A stretch of DNA of 64,000 nucleotides from Pogonophryne albipinna. Lineage: Eukaryota; Chordata; Actinopteri; Perciformes; Artedidraconidae. Under the pieces are notes generated by a model, which was not told where the DNA came from, did no database searches, and saw only the letters and a list, made by a program, of their open reading frames with translations. Within the stretch, counting starts at the first letter, position 1. Each line of letters opens with the position of its first letter. Location of the stretch: the NCBI GenBank assembly GCA_028583405.1, contig CM053256.1, positions 24,153,325-24,217,324 of the forward strand. The letters are read 5' to 3'. A program made the translations under genes and the position numbers. Shown here in pieces: positions 12,101-26,200 of this stretch.

Positions 12101-14148
12101 ATCTGAACTTTGGATAAAGCCAGGTTCAAAATTCTTCTTTCATTTTGTAGTCATATTAGTATCTAAGGCTTTTACAGAAGGGATATTGGATATCTCTTTT
12201 TATCACTCCATAAATCAGAAAATACTGTCAACAGCCCTAAAATATCCAATTTCGCCATGTTTTTAGGTATACAATGTTGTATAATTCAGGCTATGAATGA
12301 TATATGAACAAACCCTTCTGTAAAAGCCTTCATAATATTGATAGGAATATAACTGGAAGGTTTGGTGTGTGTAGGAGAAAAAACTCATTTTGAGAAAACG
12401 ACCTTTAAAGATTGCAGTGAGGCGCTAGCTAAACCCTCCTGTTCTTTGGATGACAGCTTGCGCATCGACGCACTCCGTGAAGGTATTTCATGTTCGGGGT
12501 CATTTGTTTTTTGTATAACCTTGCTTCGTGTAAGTGACAATTGTTGTCGTCTTCTCTGTGAACGTTTTTTTCGCCGTTCTTTTGCCATTTTAAGATTTCA
12601 ATTTCTAGCGGAAAGCTAACCAGGAAGTGTTTTAGCACACCACGTGACGCATCTGAACGAATCACGTTGTCAGAAATTGACACCAGCCAATGAGATTTCG
12701 TTTCTTCAATTCAATTCAATTCAAAACCTTTATTTATCCAGGTAAAATCCCATTGAGATCAATGATCTCTTTTTCAAGGGAGACCTGCAAGACCCCTTTG
12801 TGCTTTCACGATTGGTTGCTGATACAAAGGAAATGACCATATTTGGATCCGATGAGATTGTGCAGGAGAGACGGAGCTTTCCAGCGATACCTCTGATGAC
12901 ATGGTGCACACAGCAGTCGAGGTACTTTATGTTACGTTAGAATGCTAACTTTTGGTGAATTTAGGAGAAATCTACAGACGCAAATAGACAAACTATAATA
13001 AAAATAAACACTGAAATGTGTATTTTGTACGTTTTCCTTCCAAAAGCTTGAAAGAAAACATGTTATAGAATCAAAATAGCACAAAATCTCAAAATTGACC
13101 AGTGCTTGAAAAACGATGTTTTTGCCTGCCGTGTCTCGCCTTAATTTGACTCAAGCTAACACCATGACGTAATAATGATGTTACCACATTGATAAAAAAT
13201 AAATAATTCTCAATGCCTTTTAACCAAAATAAATAAATAATTAACGATAACCAGATGGATAATCTAAAAGGATCATCTACAGTGGAATGGTGGCTTACGA
13301 GAGAAGTCACCTAACATTTTCTTCCTTGTTCTAATGAGATGGGCATCACAAAACCTTAGACACATATCCACCTTATCTAATTTAAAGAATACGCTAGGAA
13401 TGTGAGCACTTTTTCTGTGTGTCATTCCAATACTTAGATTACATAGTTATACATCTGGTATGTGATAAGTTTGAAAGTTAGAGCCATAACCTTTTTGATG
13501 CTAGCAACCAGCAACATGTTGCCATTTGTACAGTAGTTATACTTTAGCCTGCAAACCTGAGTAAGTCTTTCCTTTGATTTGGCTCAAGCTAACACCATGA
13601 CGTCATCATGAATGTCAAAACTATTCTCTACTCCAGTGTAAAAGTCTGTTGGTTATACTATACTGTAATTGCTAATTTACTTACATAGTTTACTATTTGG
13701 AACACAGCCACTGACATTCAACCCATGCAAGAAATACCACTACAACGTTAAACCTCTGAAGGATTGACACCAATACTGAAGAAAAACGACATCCCTGTTC
13801 CAAAGACAATAAAATGAAAGCATGTTGTCCAGCACACCCATGACCCCGGCTGGGCTGGGGCTGGCAGCACATTGGGGCCGGGTGCACTGATGATACGAGC
13901 CTCCTCCAGACCCTCGCCAAGGCTCACAAAGCAGCACAGCAGCCGTCACAGTGAGCACACAACTGTTTACAAATCCCCAGTTAATAGGATCAGGCCTCAT
14001 TGACTGGGCCGCTCCGATGTGTCTGATGTAATCTATTAGCTGTATGATAGTCAGTGTCTCAGTCCAATCGATAACCCTGGGCCTATTGCTCCACTGTGGA
14101 CTGTTACTCCTCTTTAGTGCTGCTTAGAATGCAGGCTTAGTGACTATA

Positions 14149-14229
<81 letters not shown>

Positions 14230-17200
14230 CAAAGATTTGCAAACATCTAGTTGTCTGTGTGTCACTTCATGCACTTCGGTGAATTTCTACGTTTTAATAT
14301 TGGAGTGTTTGTATTTGTATACAGTGGCTCATAAGAAACACGTGTGGGCAAAATACTACTTCATTATGTACTGGTAATCATAAAAAATACACTGTAGCTG
14401 ATGCTTAGGCAGATGCTAATCCTGCAACACTTTAATGCATGAATGCATGTGGGGATTGCGTGTCGGTGTGTGTGTGTTGTATAATTATGTTGACATTTGT
14501 AATAACTGCGCACCTATACACCGGTGTATTACTGTACAATGCTGCGTATGTGTGTATTAACAGGGCTTTACATTAGACGGCAAGTGCATGTTTGTGCGTG
14601 TGTGTGTGTGTGTGTGCAGTGTGTGTCGGAGTGTGTCTGTAGCTGGTGTAACTGGGTTTCCAATTAAGTTGAACCACAGGCCGGATCAATGCTAGTCCTC
14701 TGTGTGCAGGAATGAGCAGCCCTGGGCCCTCGGAGCATGCCCACGAATAATTTATCACTCGCACTCGGCCCAGGCAGAGAGGAGGAGGAGGACGAGGAGG
14801 AGACAGGGAGCGCAAGGACAAAGTGTCCAGCCCAGGGGAGAGAAACGCAAAATATGGGCAATGGAGGGGACAGAAAGATGAAGGGGTGGAAAAGAGGGAG
14901 AGATCAGGACTCGGAGGAAAACACTGTCAGCTCCCGATCATTTAGAAGCATCACACTCCACATTTCTTTTCTGGTAAACAACCATCGAAAATGAAATTCT
15001 GCAGGGAGCACAGACCACATAATCCTTTGATTCGATATACTGTGTGTTTGCAAATGCTGTACGATGAACATATGTAACACAGGATCAGTCGGCTTTGCAG
15101 TAATTGCCTTTTGCAAATCAGATATCATCCAGTCAATGTTGTCCATTTCTAGTTTCATGTGAGGTTCTTTTGATTTGATTTGTTTATGTCAGTATTAATC
15201 AATGCTATTACAGAGATTTGAATTGGTTGAATATATATATATTTTTTCTTAGTGTACAAATCAGTTTAAGTGGAGCATTATAACTGTATGGAAGGAACCA
15301 ATATTATAGGGAACCCTCCAAAACCCTGTTTGTCAATGCCTTTAAAATGACACGGAAGCTTTTTTTGAGCTGATGCTACCATTTCCAGGGAGACATTATT
15401 AGCAAATGCCTTCCTCAACCATAGAAAAACCACTGCTAAAAAGAAATGCTTCTTATTTTGTGACAATGCTTTGGTTAAGGTTTGGTGTAACTTTGCTATA
15501 GGGTGTTCATGTCACAAACGAGCTGAGGACCAAAATGCAGAACACGGGAAACCAGGGATAGTCGGTAACCAGCTTTATTGAAGGCAATAGGCTGGTAGGA
15601 GACAAAACGGCAGATAGTAGGCAAAGGGCTGGTCGGGGACAGGCGAGGGTTCCAGGAGAAAGCAGGACGGGAGTCGCAGGTACAGAACGGGTCAGGGAGC
15701 AGGCGAGGCAGGCTGGTCAGGGACAGGCAGGGTCGAAACCGGGAGAGCAATCTGAAGGGTAATGCGGGAAAGACTGGCATGCTGCAAAGTACGATCTGGC
15801 ACTGAGGTGAAAGTGAAGTGGGCCTAAATACTAATGGAGCTGATGGGTGTAACAGAGTGAGAGAGAGAGACAGGGTGTGACTACCAGGCAGAGGTGTGGA
15901 CTCGAGTCACATGACTTGGACTCGAGTCCGACTCGAGTCACCAATTTGATGACTTGAGACTCGACTTGACAAAATCACAAAACACTTGCGACTCGACTTG
16001 GACTTGAACACCAATGACTCGGGACTTGACTTGGACTTGAGCCTTCTGACTTGAGGTGACTTGATACTTTAATTCAGAGGTCTCCAACACGCCGATCGCG
16101 AGATGCCGCTAGAAGAGCAGACTCCCGTCGGGGAGAGCAGAATCTCCAGCCGCTCCTACTCTTGCTGTGAATCCATGCAGGCAGGGGCGGGGCTTTATTT
16201 TGCTGAGCCACCATGCGGCCAATCATATGCGAGGACACACTAGGATCATACCATTATGTGAAAGAAGGGTGGGGGGCACAGCAGGTGTAGTGATACAGGC
16301 CAGCTGCACAGAACGACGGGGAGACGGATATAAATGCAAGTGCGTCGGGAAAAGTCAAGAAATGAGCGAAAACCGAAAAAAGAAGCAGCGTCTGGCTGCA
16401 TTTCAGTGATATTGGAGAACGCAAAGCTGAGTGCAGGATTTGTAAAATGAAAATAACCTTTTTTGGTTACCTTTATTTTGGTAACCACTCAGGATTTACT
16501 GTCAGAGGTGGGAGAAGTTCAGATCTTGTACTTGAGTACAAAAGTACCAGAGTGTAGGAATACTCGGTTACAATAAAAAGTCCTGCATTCAAAATGTTAC
16601 AAGTAAAAGTACAAAAGTATTAGCATCAAAATGTAGTTAAAGTACCACCTGCAGAGGGATCTAGATGCAGATGTTCTCTTCCCCATAGAGACCGCCTCGC
16701 TGCACATTATCCCTTGCATAGAGATAGATTGTGGGTCCCTTACAACATGTTGTACACAGTGGAAATAAACATTCTGGTTACCTCAACATCAGGGATCTTA
16801 TCCATTAAACTCCTTCTGAATCAAACCGTCACGGTAGCATTACCTTACTGATCCCTCTTAAATTAGAAAAACACACGTTACTTTACCAGCAGAGAGAAAA
16901 TTGATTATTAAATGATTAATGTGACTAATAAAGAGCAGTTTGATTATTAAGTATTATTCTGTTGATCGATGTCATTACATTTGGTGAAAAACACATAATG
17001 ACTTGTTTATGACTCGTTTTGTCAAAGTTTAGGACTTGGACTTGACTTGAACTTGCCCAACCTGACTTGAGACTCGACTTGGACTTGAGCGCAAAGACTT
17101 GAGACTTGACTCGGACTTGCAAAACAATGACTTGGTCCCACCTCTGCTACCAGGTGACTAAGGGATGTTAATGCAGAACATAGGTGAGTGAGAAAGCAGA

Positions 17201-20200
17201 CTGTGACAGTTCAAGGCTTACAATTTCGGATGGTTTAGGGTTGAGTTACCACTTTATTAAAATTAAAGGAGCGTTGATGTCCTGGTTGCAATAATTATTT
17301 CTTAGTAATAATAACCTGACTTTGTCCTTTATTATTTTTATGAACTCTTTGGGACTTTTACGAACTCTTTGGGGCTCTTGAATGATAGAATATGTTGCTT
17401 TGGGCCATTGGCTTTCTTTTTCCTAGGAAGGACAGTTGCATTGGATCGGTATCAGCACCAACATTTATCTCATTAAGAGCAAAGGGTATTGGCCAAACCT
17501 CCCCAATCCACATTCCTGTTCCTGTGCTTAATTGCTCTTGAAATGTTATGTGAAATCCTGCACTTATTGCCAGAATATTGTTTGAAACTGTTTAATAAAG
17601 CTTGATACATGGCACGGAATTTGGGAATGATGTTACATCATCGAACGTTTAGCAAGATAACTTATAAACAACATTGGAGGGAAAATTGGAAGTGTTGCGT
17701 TGTTTAACTATTCAGTTTAAAGGTCACCTATCATGCTATTTTTAGGCAATAGCATAGGTCTCAGATATATAAAAATATATAAAAAACATGTCTATAAAGT
17801 GTTTTGCTCAAAATACCAAACAGATCACCCATTCTAGCCATGCCTCATATCCCTCTATTTCACTTCCTGTTTCAAAAGTGCTGATTTTGGGTATACAGCT
17901 TTAAAAAAAGAAATGTGATAAAAAAGAAAGGAGGGGTCTGAGCGCATGCGGGACCCGGCAGCTACTGTCTAAACTAAATACTGCTGTGATGAAACGCCAT
18001 ATCATGGATTATCAAGGGTTATTTCTGAAACAGTATGGAGCTCAAAGGCTTTCTCTCTTGCCGGTTATACCACAAGGTGAGTTCCTTTTTATTTCCTGCT
18101 TCTTCACACACATGCTCTCCAGTACAGGTTAGCTCTGAGTGTTAGCGATGCTTGCTAATGTAAACGCCGACCATATTAAAAGCAAATCCCCGTTGTACCC
18201 CCGTTTTTAGAGATGTGGGTACGGAGGAAAAGAGAGAGGGTTTTATTTTCTGACGCTACGCGAGTTCCCTGACACACCGGGGACACATCTTTATGTATAA
18301 AAGACATCAAAAAGTGCATTTTGCATGATAGGTCCCCTTTAAGGGAAAATAAACGTAGGCCCGTTTCCATCCGATTTTTGCAAAAAGAGCACTGTTACCC
18401 TGAGTTTTGGTGGAAAAACGTGGATTCAAACTGAATCAGGTCATCCTTGAATATAAGTGCATTTGTGGCATTAAAAGGTCCAATTTAAACATGAGGAGTA
18501 GCATCAAATATGAGCCCTCATCAGCTCAATCATGTATCATGGCCATATTTAAAGAGATTGATGGGTTTACATCACCCTAATGCTTGCCTTACTGAGGCTC
18601 AGCATGTCCAATTTTCCTGTTCATCTCTTTTTATTTGAACAGGAAGTGAAGTAGACATCACTAACAGTGGAGCTTGTTAGCCAGCAGTGGGTGATGTGTT
18701 TGTACCAGACAAGCAGCAGTTTAAACCCCAGGATGCACATCTTCTGCTTGGACACTTAGCGTTAACATCTTCTGCAGAGCCACATTGCGGCTTTAGTTGA
18801 AAGGCAGAGAAACTAACACACATGTGGATGTTCATTTACAGAGAAGCACAGAAACAACCACACTAGAAGCCATGCATATGTGAACATATGTCAACACACG
18901 AGATGACATGTCAAACACTGTGTCATTACTGTACAAAAACACATGTAAATGCATGCATGAAAACATCCAAACACTCATTTAAACGCACAGAATTCTAACC
19001 GCTGCACAGCTACACACACACATACAGAGTGTCCAATGTTCTCTGTCCTTAGTTCATCTCTATTAATCTCACAGCAGCGAGGCATGGACTGGTAAGACGC
19101 CGCACATCGCTCTGTAATCTTCTCTTAATGTGCTGCACTCTAAGCCTAAGTGAACCCATTTGGAGCGACTGTGAGCAGACTGAGATTCCTCCCATGTTAT
19201 CTGAACAAGTGTTACTAATGGCCTTATCAATTAGGCCAAGTCCAATAACTGCATGCCTGCAATCTCCTTTAAATACACTCCACCGGCGTAGCCCTGATTC
19301 CTGCGGTTAATGAGTAAGTGTGTACACAAGCAACCATTTGGGTGTGTTTGTGTGTGTGTGTGATGCTTTGGATCTGTATTTGTGTGTGTTTAATTATGTT
19401 CTGTTACTGGGTCACTGATTAAAACACATAAATGATTGGGTTCTTATGATAGATCAATACACATGATGAATGTTTATATCTGTTCTTTTATGACAAATGG
19501 TGTACTTATACTGTTTGTATGTGATTTTATATAAATCACTGTGCATATACAATGCTGTGCATGTGGATTCCCTTTATTTTTTTTTACAGTTTTGTGTATT
19601 TTATTTTCAGTGCATACATGGATCAGCAGTTCAGTTATCAGGTTCATTGGAGTGGTGCAGTGATGATGTATTTGTGTAGGCAGACCCAGAAGTTGATATT
19701 GCAAGGGCTCCCTCGTCAAAAGGCAATGAGATTTTCCCTTCAGATTTCAGTATATTGCTTTGTGGGTAACACACGTTTATGATACTTAAAACATTTCATT
19801 CAGCCGGATAATCTCCATATTAACATCACATGCAATTGGCAAAAATAGAAAGCTAATGTTTTGCTATAAACTAAACTACTACACCATTAGGAGTGGTCAT
19901 TGTGGAGGAAACTTCTGTGTAGCAATGCAGTGGGAGTCACCGACTCATAAAGGAGACACAGGACGAGCAGGAGTTCTGATGTCAAACACTGATATTTAAT
20001 ACAAGCATCGGCCGGAGAAATTCACATCACAAGTCACACAGTCAAAGGTTCTGACTGCATGGGTGGTTTGCCATGTCAAATCTGATCAGCCTCACATCTT
20101 GGTAGACCTTTTAACTAGTTTACAGAGTCAAATCCACATATTGGGGATGGGCGTAAACATCTGCAGACACAGGAGATGTCTCTCACATCTGTGGAGCTTA

Positions 20201-23200
20201 GAAAACTCCCCTTGTGCCCACCAGGTCAGGCCATAAAACCTAGTATCAACATACGACTGCATTAACACATTCCTTACGGGAGATTAGAAGCAGGGATGGT
20301 CGTAAATGTCAACACACAAAATAAGGTTAAATGTCTAGGAGTAAAGACAAAATTAATCCCTAACAGTCATCACCACCTTAAGGAGGCTAATGTTTAGTAT
20401 GATGACGTTTAGTAGTCTCATTTAGTCACTTGTTAGCAACAGCCATTTTATGACATATAGAAGCTTCAGACAATCAAGAGTGGAGTATTTACTGACATAT
20501 TTTATGCTCTAGAAAAAACTTTAAACTCTTTTCAGCTGGTGTTAACTACATACCTTATTTCAGACTTAAAAACACACACAAAAACTGTGACTTTAAGACA
20601 AGGGAACTGAAAATAGTTCAAAACTAAGTATTTTACCGGGTTTGAGGACTCATTACTGCACCACTCTATTGCCCGACAGGTAAGTTAGTAAACACAAGTA
20701 AATACTTCCATACATGGAGAGACAGAGATTTTTATAATTATATCATTATTAATATTGCGTAAAAGAAGATGCAGTCCAAATGTTGGCAATAATAATTATA
20801 TGAATAATAACAATTGTTCTTAAATAACATAAATATGTATTCTGCTTGTTTGAGTATGTATATGTGCACCCTACCGAAATATTGGTGATTTTTTTATGAT
20901 ATCTCTAGTTAATTATATTTATCAGTTGACATGAAAATACAATGTAACTTTTTATAAATAAACCTTGACTGATTTTGAGGAGGTAAATGCATGCTATTTT
21001 ACATAAATGTGCTAAATTAACTTATAGCTTCCCTTGATGTTCGTATAGCATGATTAGGTAGGCCGTGTATGACAGAGCAAAAACACAACATAAACCTGTT
21101 GAATCCGGCTTTACAGATGAGCTGATGTAAAAAGACATGCTACAAAATGCCAAAGAGTCTCACAGTTATGTTAATATTGGAAAAGCAGTATTATCATGTA
21201 TAAGTAATATAGCCAAACTCTATATATTTGCTGTAGGAGGGAATGCATGCCAGTGACCTTCAGTGCATTTCGAATGAAACAACATTAGCGCAGGAGACGC
21301 CCTAACTGAGGACGTGTGTGTGTGTGTGTCTTTGTGCGTGCATGTCTGGCACATGAGTGTTTGAGTTAAGACCAATTAGAGCAAGTGGATTCACTTTTCC
21401 ATTTTCTGTCCCCACTGAGATCACTGGCTGATTACTCCTTAACTCCCCACAGAGAAGGCTTTATACATTATTTCTCCTTTTCAGTCATTGGACATAGGCA
21501 GTAAGAGAGGAAGTGGGAGAGCGGAAGTGAGTCAACGGTTACTGAATGTTTTTGTCTTTGGGTGCTGTTGATAGCCCTAAGCTGAAATTGTGTTATTCTG
21601 AAATGTAATCAAATATATTAATCATAAGAAGCGGACATAGACACTGTGACTACACCTATTGGTTTGTGGACTACCTTTTTGATGCCTCAAGTTTGGCATT
21701 TTAGAAGTCGCCATCTTGTTTTTTGGAACCAGAAGTGAGACTGGAGGGGGGAACAAAGTACAACCGAGACGTTTTTAGAGCACCAAAAATGTTTCAATTA
21801 GTTTTCATGAACTGAAAACACACTGTGTTAAAGTTCCAAGACTAAAACACTGCAAACATCCAAAACGGAATAACCACTATTTATTCATCACTATTTACCT
21901 CCAAATGGGAATATCATTTACAAAATGAACATCATTCTTTATTAAAGAAGGCATAAAACTTGCTATTGGGAGCATAAAATAATTTGGAAAATGCTTTCTG
22001 GGTAAATAAATAAAGTGATATGTTGGGTAATTCTTTCAAAGACTTCTACAAAATCTGACTTATTTGTGCAACCAGTGGAGTTGTCCCCTGCTGGCCATTA
22101 GAAAAACAATCACAATTTAGGCACAGACTTGGAGTTAGCCCCTATATAATAGTTAAAATTAAATTAAAATAACAGTTAATACCATAGTTTATCAGTTTAG
22201 TATGGGACATTGTACAAAATAAATCCATTCTCACCATGAGTTCCAAATAGAAAACACTGCTTTATAAGATAATCTGTAATATTTCTTCATATTTAAATTA
22301 TTCAGAGGCCATACAACATTTTTAATTGACAACATGTATTACATTACATTATAAATCTATCGATCATAAATCTATCGATTAGATTTATGATTCGAAGATG
22401 ATAAAAGTAGGGTAGACATGTGGAGATTATCCGACTGAACAAAACGTGATCCGTCTCTTAAATGTGTGTCAACCACAGACCTTATTTCAAGCTATTTTCC
22501 AAAATCTTATGGAGAAATTGCATTGCTTTTTTGTCGAGGGAACCGGAAGAAACTTACTTCCGGGTTTTAGGATGCGTCACTGTGGCACTACATTACATGT
22601 TACTTGTTAGACGCTTTAATCCAAAGCGACTTACATACTCAATACTGTGGGCAATCCCCACAGGAGCAATTTGGGGTGAAGGGTCTTTCCCAGGGACACA
22701 ACGACATGCTGACTGCAGTGGGGTTTAAACCTGTGCTCCCCTGTTCCGAACACCAATGCACTAGTCCACTGCGCCACAGCCTCCCTGTTTATTACCGTAA
22801 CAAGACATGTATCTTTGTTTTGGATATCCCATGTTGACCTCCATCACTTTACATGTAGTTATCATGGAGCACTAGAGCTGGATGACGTTGATGTCCAGGT
22901 TTAAAGGACATTAGAATATTTTGTATACAGTTGAACTGCTTCGGTAGGGATGAGTTCCCCAAAAAAGTTGACCTGATCACAGCACAGGGTTAGTGGGGTT
23001 AAGAAGGAGCATTTTTTTTTCTCCAGACAGCCCGAATAAACTAAGCTGGAAAGGTGGGATAAAAGTAAAACTAAAATGTCAACTCTAATGCTGAGCTCCC
23101 TCAGAGCAAATGGATCGACTAGAATGAATGAATGAATGAAAGAAACATAAAGTGACAGACTCAGCGGCAGACACAGTGATAAAGTGAACAAACAAACAGT

Positions 23201-26200
23201 CAGAGACAGAAAGAGTGACTAACAGGACGAGCGCAGAATTGATTTACCCTGATGGTTTGTTGGACAGGCGTCAAGACGGATGGATTGAGTCAGATGGGAA
23301 CACAGACAGACAGCCAACATAGTGCCAGAGAGACAGATAGACAGTGACACTGAACGCTATCCTGATAACACAGACCACAACACAGCGTACGCACATTTAG
23401 GCTCTGTGCCATGATGTATCCGCACCGTATGCTGCCATATCAACTACCCAGCTGAAAGTCTTCATATCATGTCAGGAAGGATTCCTTTCCAAGACAGCAA
23501 TTTCATAAACATCTGGTAAGTGCATTTTCTGATTGACTTGTTTTCTATGATAAGTTAACAAATATTTAAAACATAGGAAATGCAAATGAACAGAAGATAG
23601 AATTGTGGTTTCTTGGGAAGGTGCATACGTTTCAGGACATGTGTATGCATTTTAAGCTTTACACGTTTTATTTATTGTCTAGTTTTCGTCCCACATACAG
23701 ACACATCGAAAATGGCCAGTCAAGCCTAAAAAAGTGGGGGAAATATAATAATAATTTCTTTTTTATTTCATGTATTAATATGAGAGGTTATCTGTGTGGA
23801 GCTGTTAGGAGACTTTTTTAACTTGCTGTCTTTTGGCATTGCACTTTTTTTAAAACGACAACTGTCCCAGGTGGCACTTTTGCAAAAATGTAACGTAAAT
23901 ATTTTAAACAAATTAAATGAGAAAACATCAATGTGATCTCAATGAAAGCATTTAAGTTGCATGCTGCTTTTAAAGGCATTTCCGTGTGTCATGTTTAAGC
24001 CTGTCACGTTTTATTATCGCTTAGTTACATATGCAGACTTGTCGGCAGTTCTAAATATGTGGTTAACAGAGACAACTATAAACAAAATTACTTGTTTCTG
24101 TTCAGGCAACTGTTACATTCAAAACAGAAAGTGTTTTACGGTTAGGAAAAAGTCACGGTTTGGGTTAAATAGGTTATATTTGTTGTAAAAGTGAAATAAA
24201 GCAAAAGTCGAGACAACTTGAAAGGGTATAGCGTTCCACTAAACTTGAAGAATCTCGTTTAATTTGGCATATTACTCTCAATGAATATAAGAAAGCACTG
24301 CGTAAAGCGAGAGCAGCCTACTACTCTTCATTAATAGATGAGAATAAGAATATTGCAAGATTTCTTTTCAGCACTGTAGCCAGGCTGACAGAGAGCCACA
24401 GCTCGATTGAGCCTTCTATTCCCATAGCACTCAGTAGCAATGATTTTATGTGCTTTTTTAACGATAAAATTGTTACTCTTAGAAACAAAATTAATGACCT
24501 CTTGCCTTTGACCAGTATAGTGTTATCAATAGCTCCCGGAAACGTAAGTTCTAATATTACACTAGATAGTAAACTAGAATGCTTTTCAGCCATAAACCTT
24601 GAACAATTAAATTAAATGATTTTTTCTTCTAAACCATCAACGTGTATCTTAGACCCGATTCCAACTAAGCTGTTAAAAGAAGTTTTCCATTAATTAGCAC
24701 TTCTTTATTAAATATTATGAATATGTATTTATTATCAGGCTATGTTCCACAATCATTTAAAGTTGTAGTAATAAAACCTCTTCTTAAAAAGCACAACCTC
24801 GATCCAGAGGTTTTAGCCAATTATAGACCAATTTCTAATCTCCCATTCCTCTAAAAAATTCCTGAGAAAGCAGTCGCAAAACAGTTGTGTGATTACTTAA
24901 AAAACAATGATTTATTTGAAGATTTTCAGTCTGGCTTTAGAACACATCATAGCACAGAGACAGCTCTGGTTAAAGTCACAAATGACATTCTAATAGCCTC
25001 TGACAAGGGACTTGTCTCTTTTCTTGTTTTGCTCGATCTCAGTGCTGCATTTGATACTATCGATCATGATATCTTATTGCAAAGACTAGAGCACTTAGTT
25101 GGCATACAGGGACTGCTTTAGGCTGGTTTAGGTCCTATCTATCTGAACGCTCTCAGTTTGTGTGTGTCAACGATGAATCTTCCATGCAAACCAAAGTCAG
25201 CCATGGAGTGCCACAGGGCTCAGTGCTTGGACCTATTTTGTTCACACTATATATGCTTCCGTTAGGCAATATTATAAGGAATCATTCTGTAAATTTCCAC
25301 TGTTATGCGGATGATACTCAACTATATTTATCCATCAAGCCTGATGAAACCAATCGCCTAAATAAAATTCAAGACTGCCTCAAGGACTTAAAAACGTGGA
25401 TGACCTTAAACTTTTTGATGTTAAACACGGCTAAAACTGAAGTTATTGTACTCGGCCCAAAGAATCTACGAAACAAACTATCTAAAGATATACTAGTTAT
25501 GGATGGCATTAATTTGGCCTCCAGTGAGACTGTAAGGAATCTTGGTGTTATATTTGATCAGGATTTATCCTTTAACGCCCACATAAAATCAATCTCAAGG
25601 ACCGCCTATTTCCATCTACGCAACATTGCCAAAATTAGGCATATCTTACCTCAAAACGATGCAGAGAAACTAGTCCATGCATTTGTTACTTCTAGGCTGG
25701 ATTAGTATAACTCTTTATTATCATGGTGTACCAAGAAGTCAGTTAAGTCGCTTCAGCTGATTCAAAATGCTGCAGCACGTGTACTAACTAGAGTTAGCAA
25801 AAGGGACCACATTACTCCTGTTCTGGCTGCCTTACACTGGCTCCCTATAGAACACAGGATATAATTTAAAATTATTCTTCTCGCCTACAAAGCCCTTAAT
25901 AGGCAGACGCCATCTTACCTTAAATAACTCATTATACCCTACTGTCCTACTAGGGCATTGCGTTCCAAGAATGCAGGGTTGTTGGTTGTTCCTTGAGTCT
26001 CTAAAAGTACAATGGGAGCCAGAGCCTTTTCTTATCAAGCTCCACATTTTTGGAATCAGCTTCCAGTTTGTGTTCGGGCGGCAGACAGCCTATCCGTTTT
26101 TAAGAGTACGCTTAAGACCTTCCTTTTTGATAAAGCTTATCGTGATAAAATAAAAATAATCTAATAAGAGTGCATTGACGTAGATACGCTGTGCCTCTTC

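Larger units (their letters stand above)
15889..17146 (+). mobile_element. hAT transposon relic with 8-bp target duplication CTACCAGG
   Basis: Termini CAGAGGTG...CACCTCTG are flanked by CTACCAGG at 15881-15888 and 17147-17154. Both sub-terminal zones consist of ACTTGGACTTGA / GACTCGAGTC words in inverted arrangement, the probable transposase-binding arrays. The interior looks composite. A CAGAGGTCTCCAAC end near 16076 and a CAGAGGTGGGAGAAG end near 16504 belong to other hAT families. Confidence 0.87.
15510..17208 (-). mobile_element. Solo LTR (5-bp target duplication GTTCA) split by a hAT element
   Basis: On the minus strand it begins TGTCACAGTC and ends GTTTGTGACA, flanked by GTTCA at 15505-15509 and 17209-17213. 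AATAAA is present on the minus strand (RC of ctttattg near 15572), followed by a ctgcattttggtcct block. Without the hAT at 15889-17146 and its extra target copy the LTR is about 433 bp. Its 3' end resembles the LTR at 32424-32797. Confidence 0.85.

Noticed and set aside
12362..12683. Overlapping open frames on both strands rich in Arg/Lys
   Set aside because: They lie inside the TTAA element at 11908-13140, mirror each other, and lack transposase motifs.
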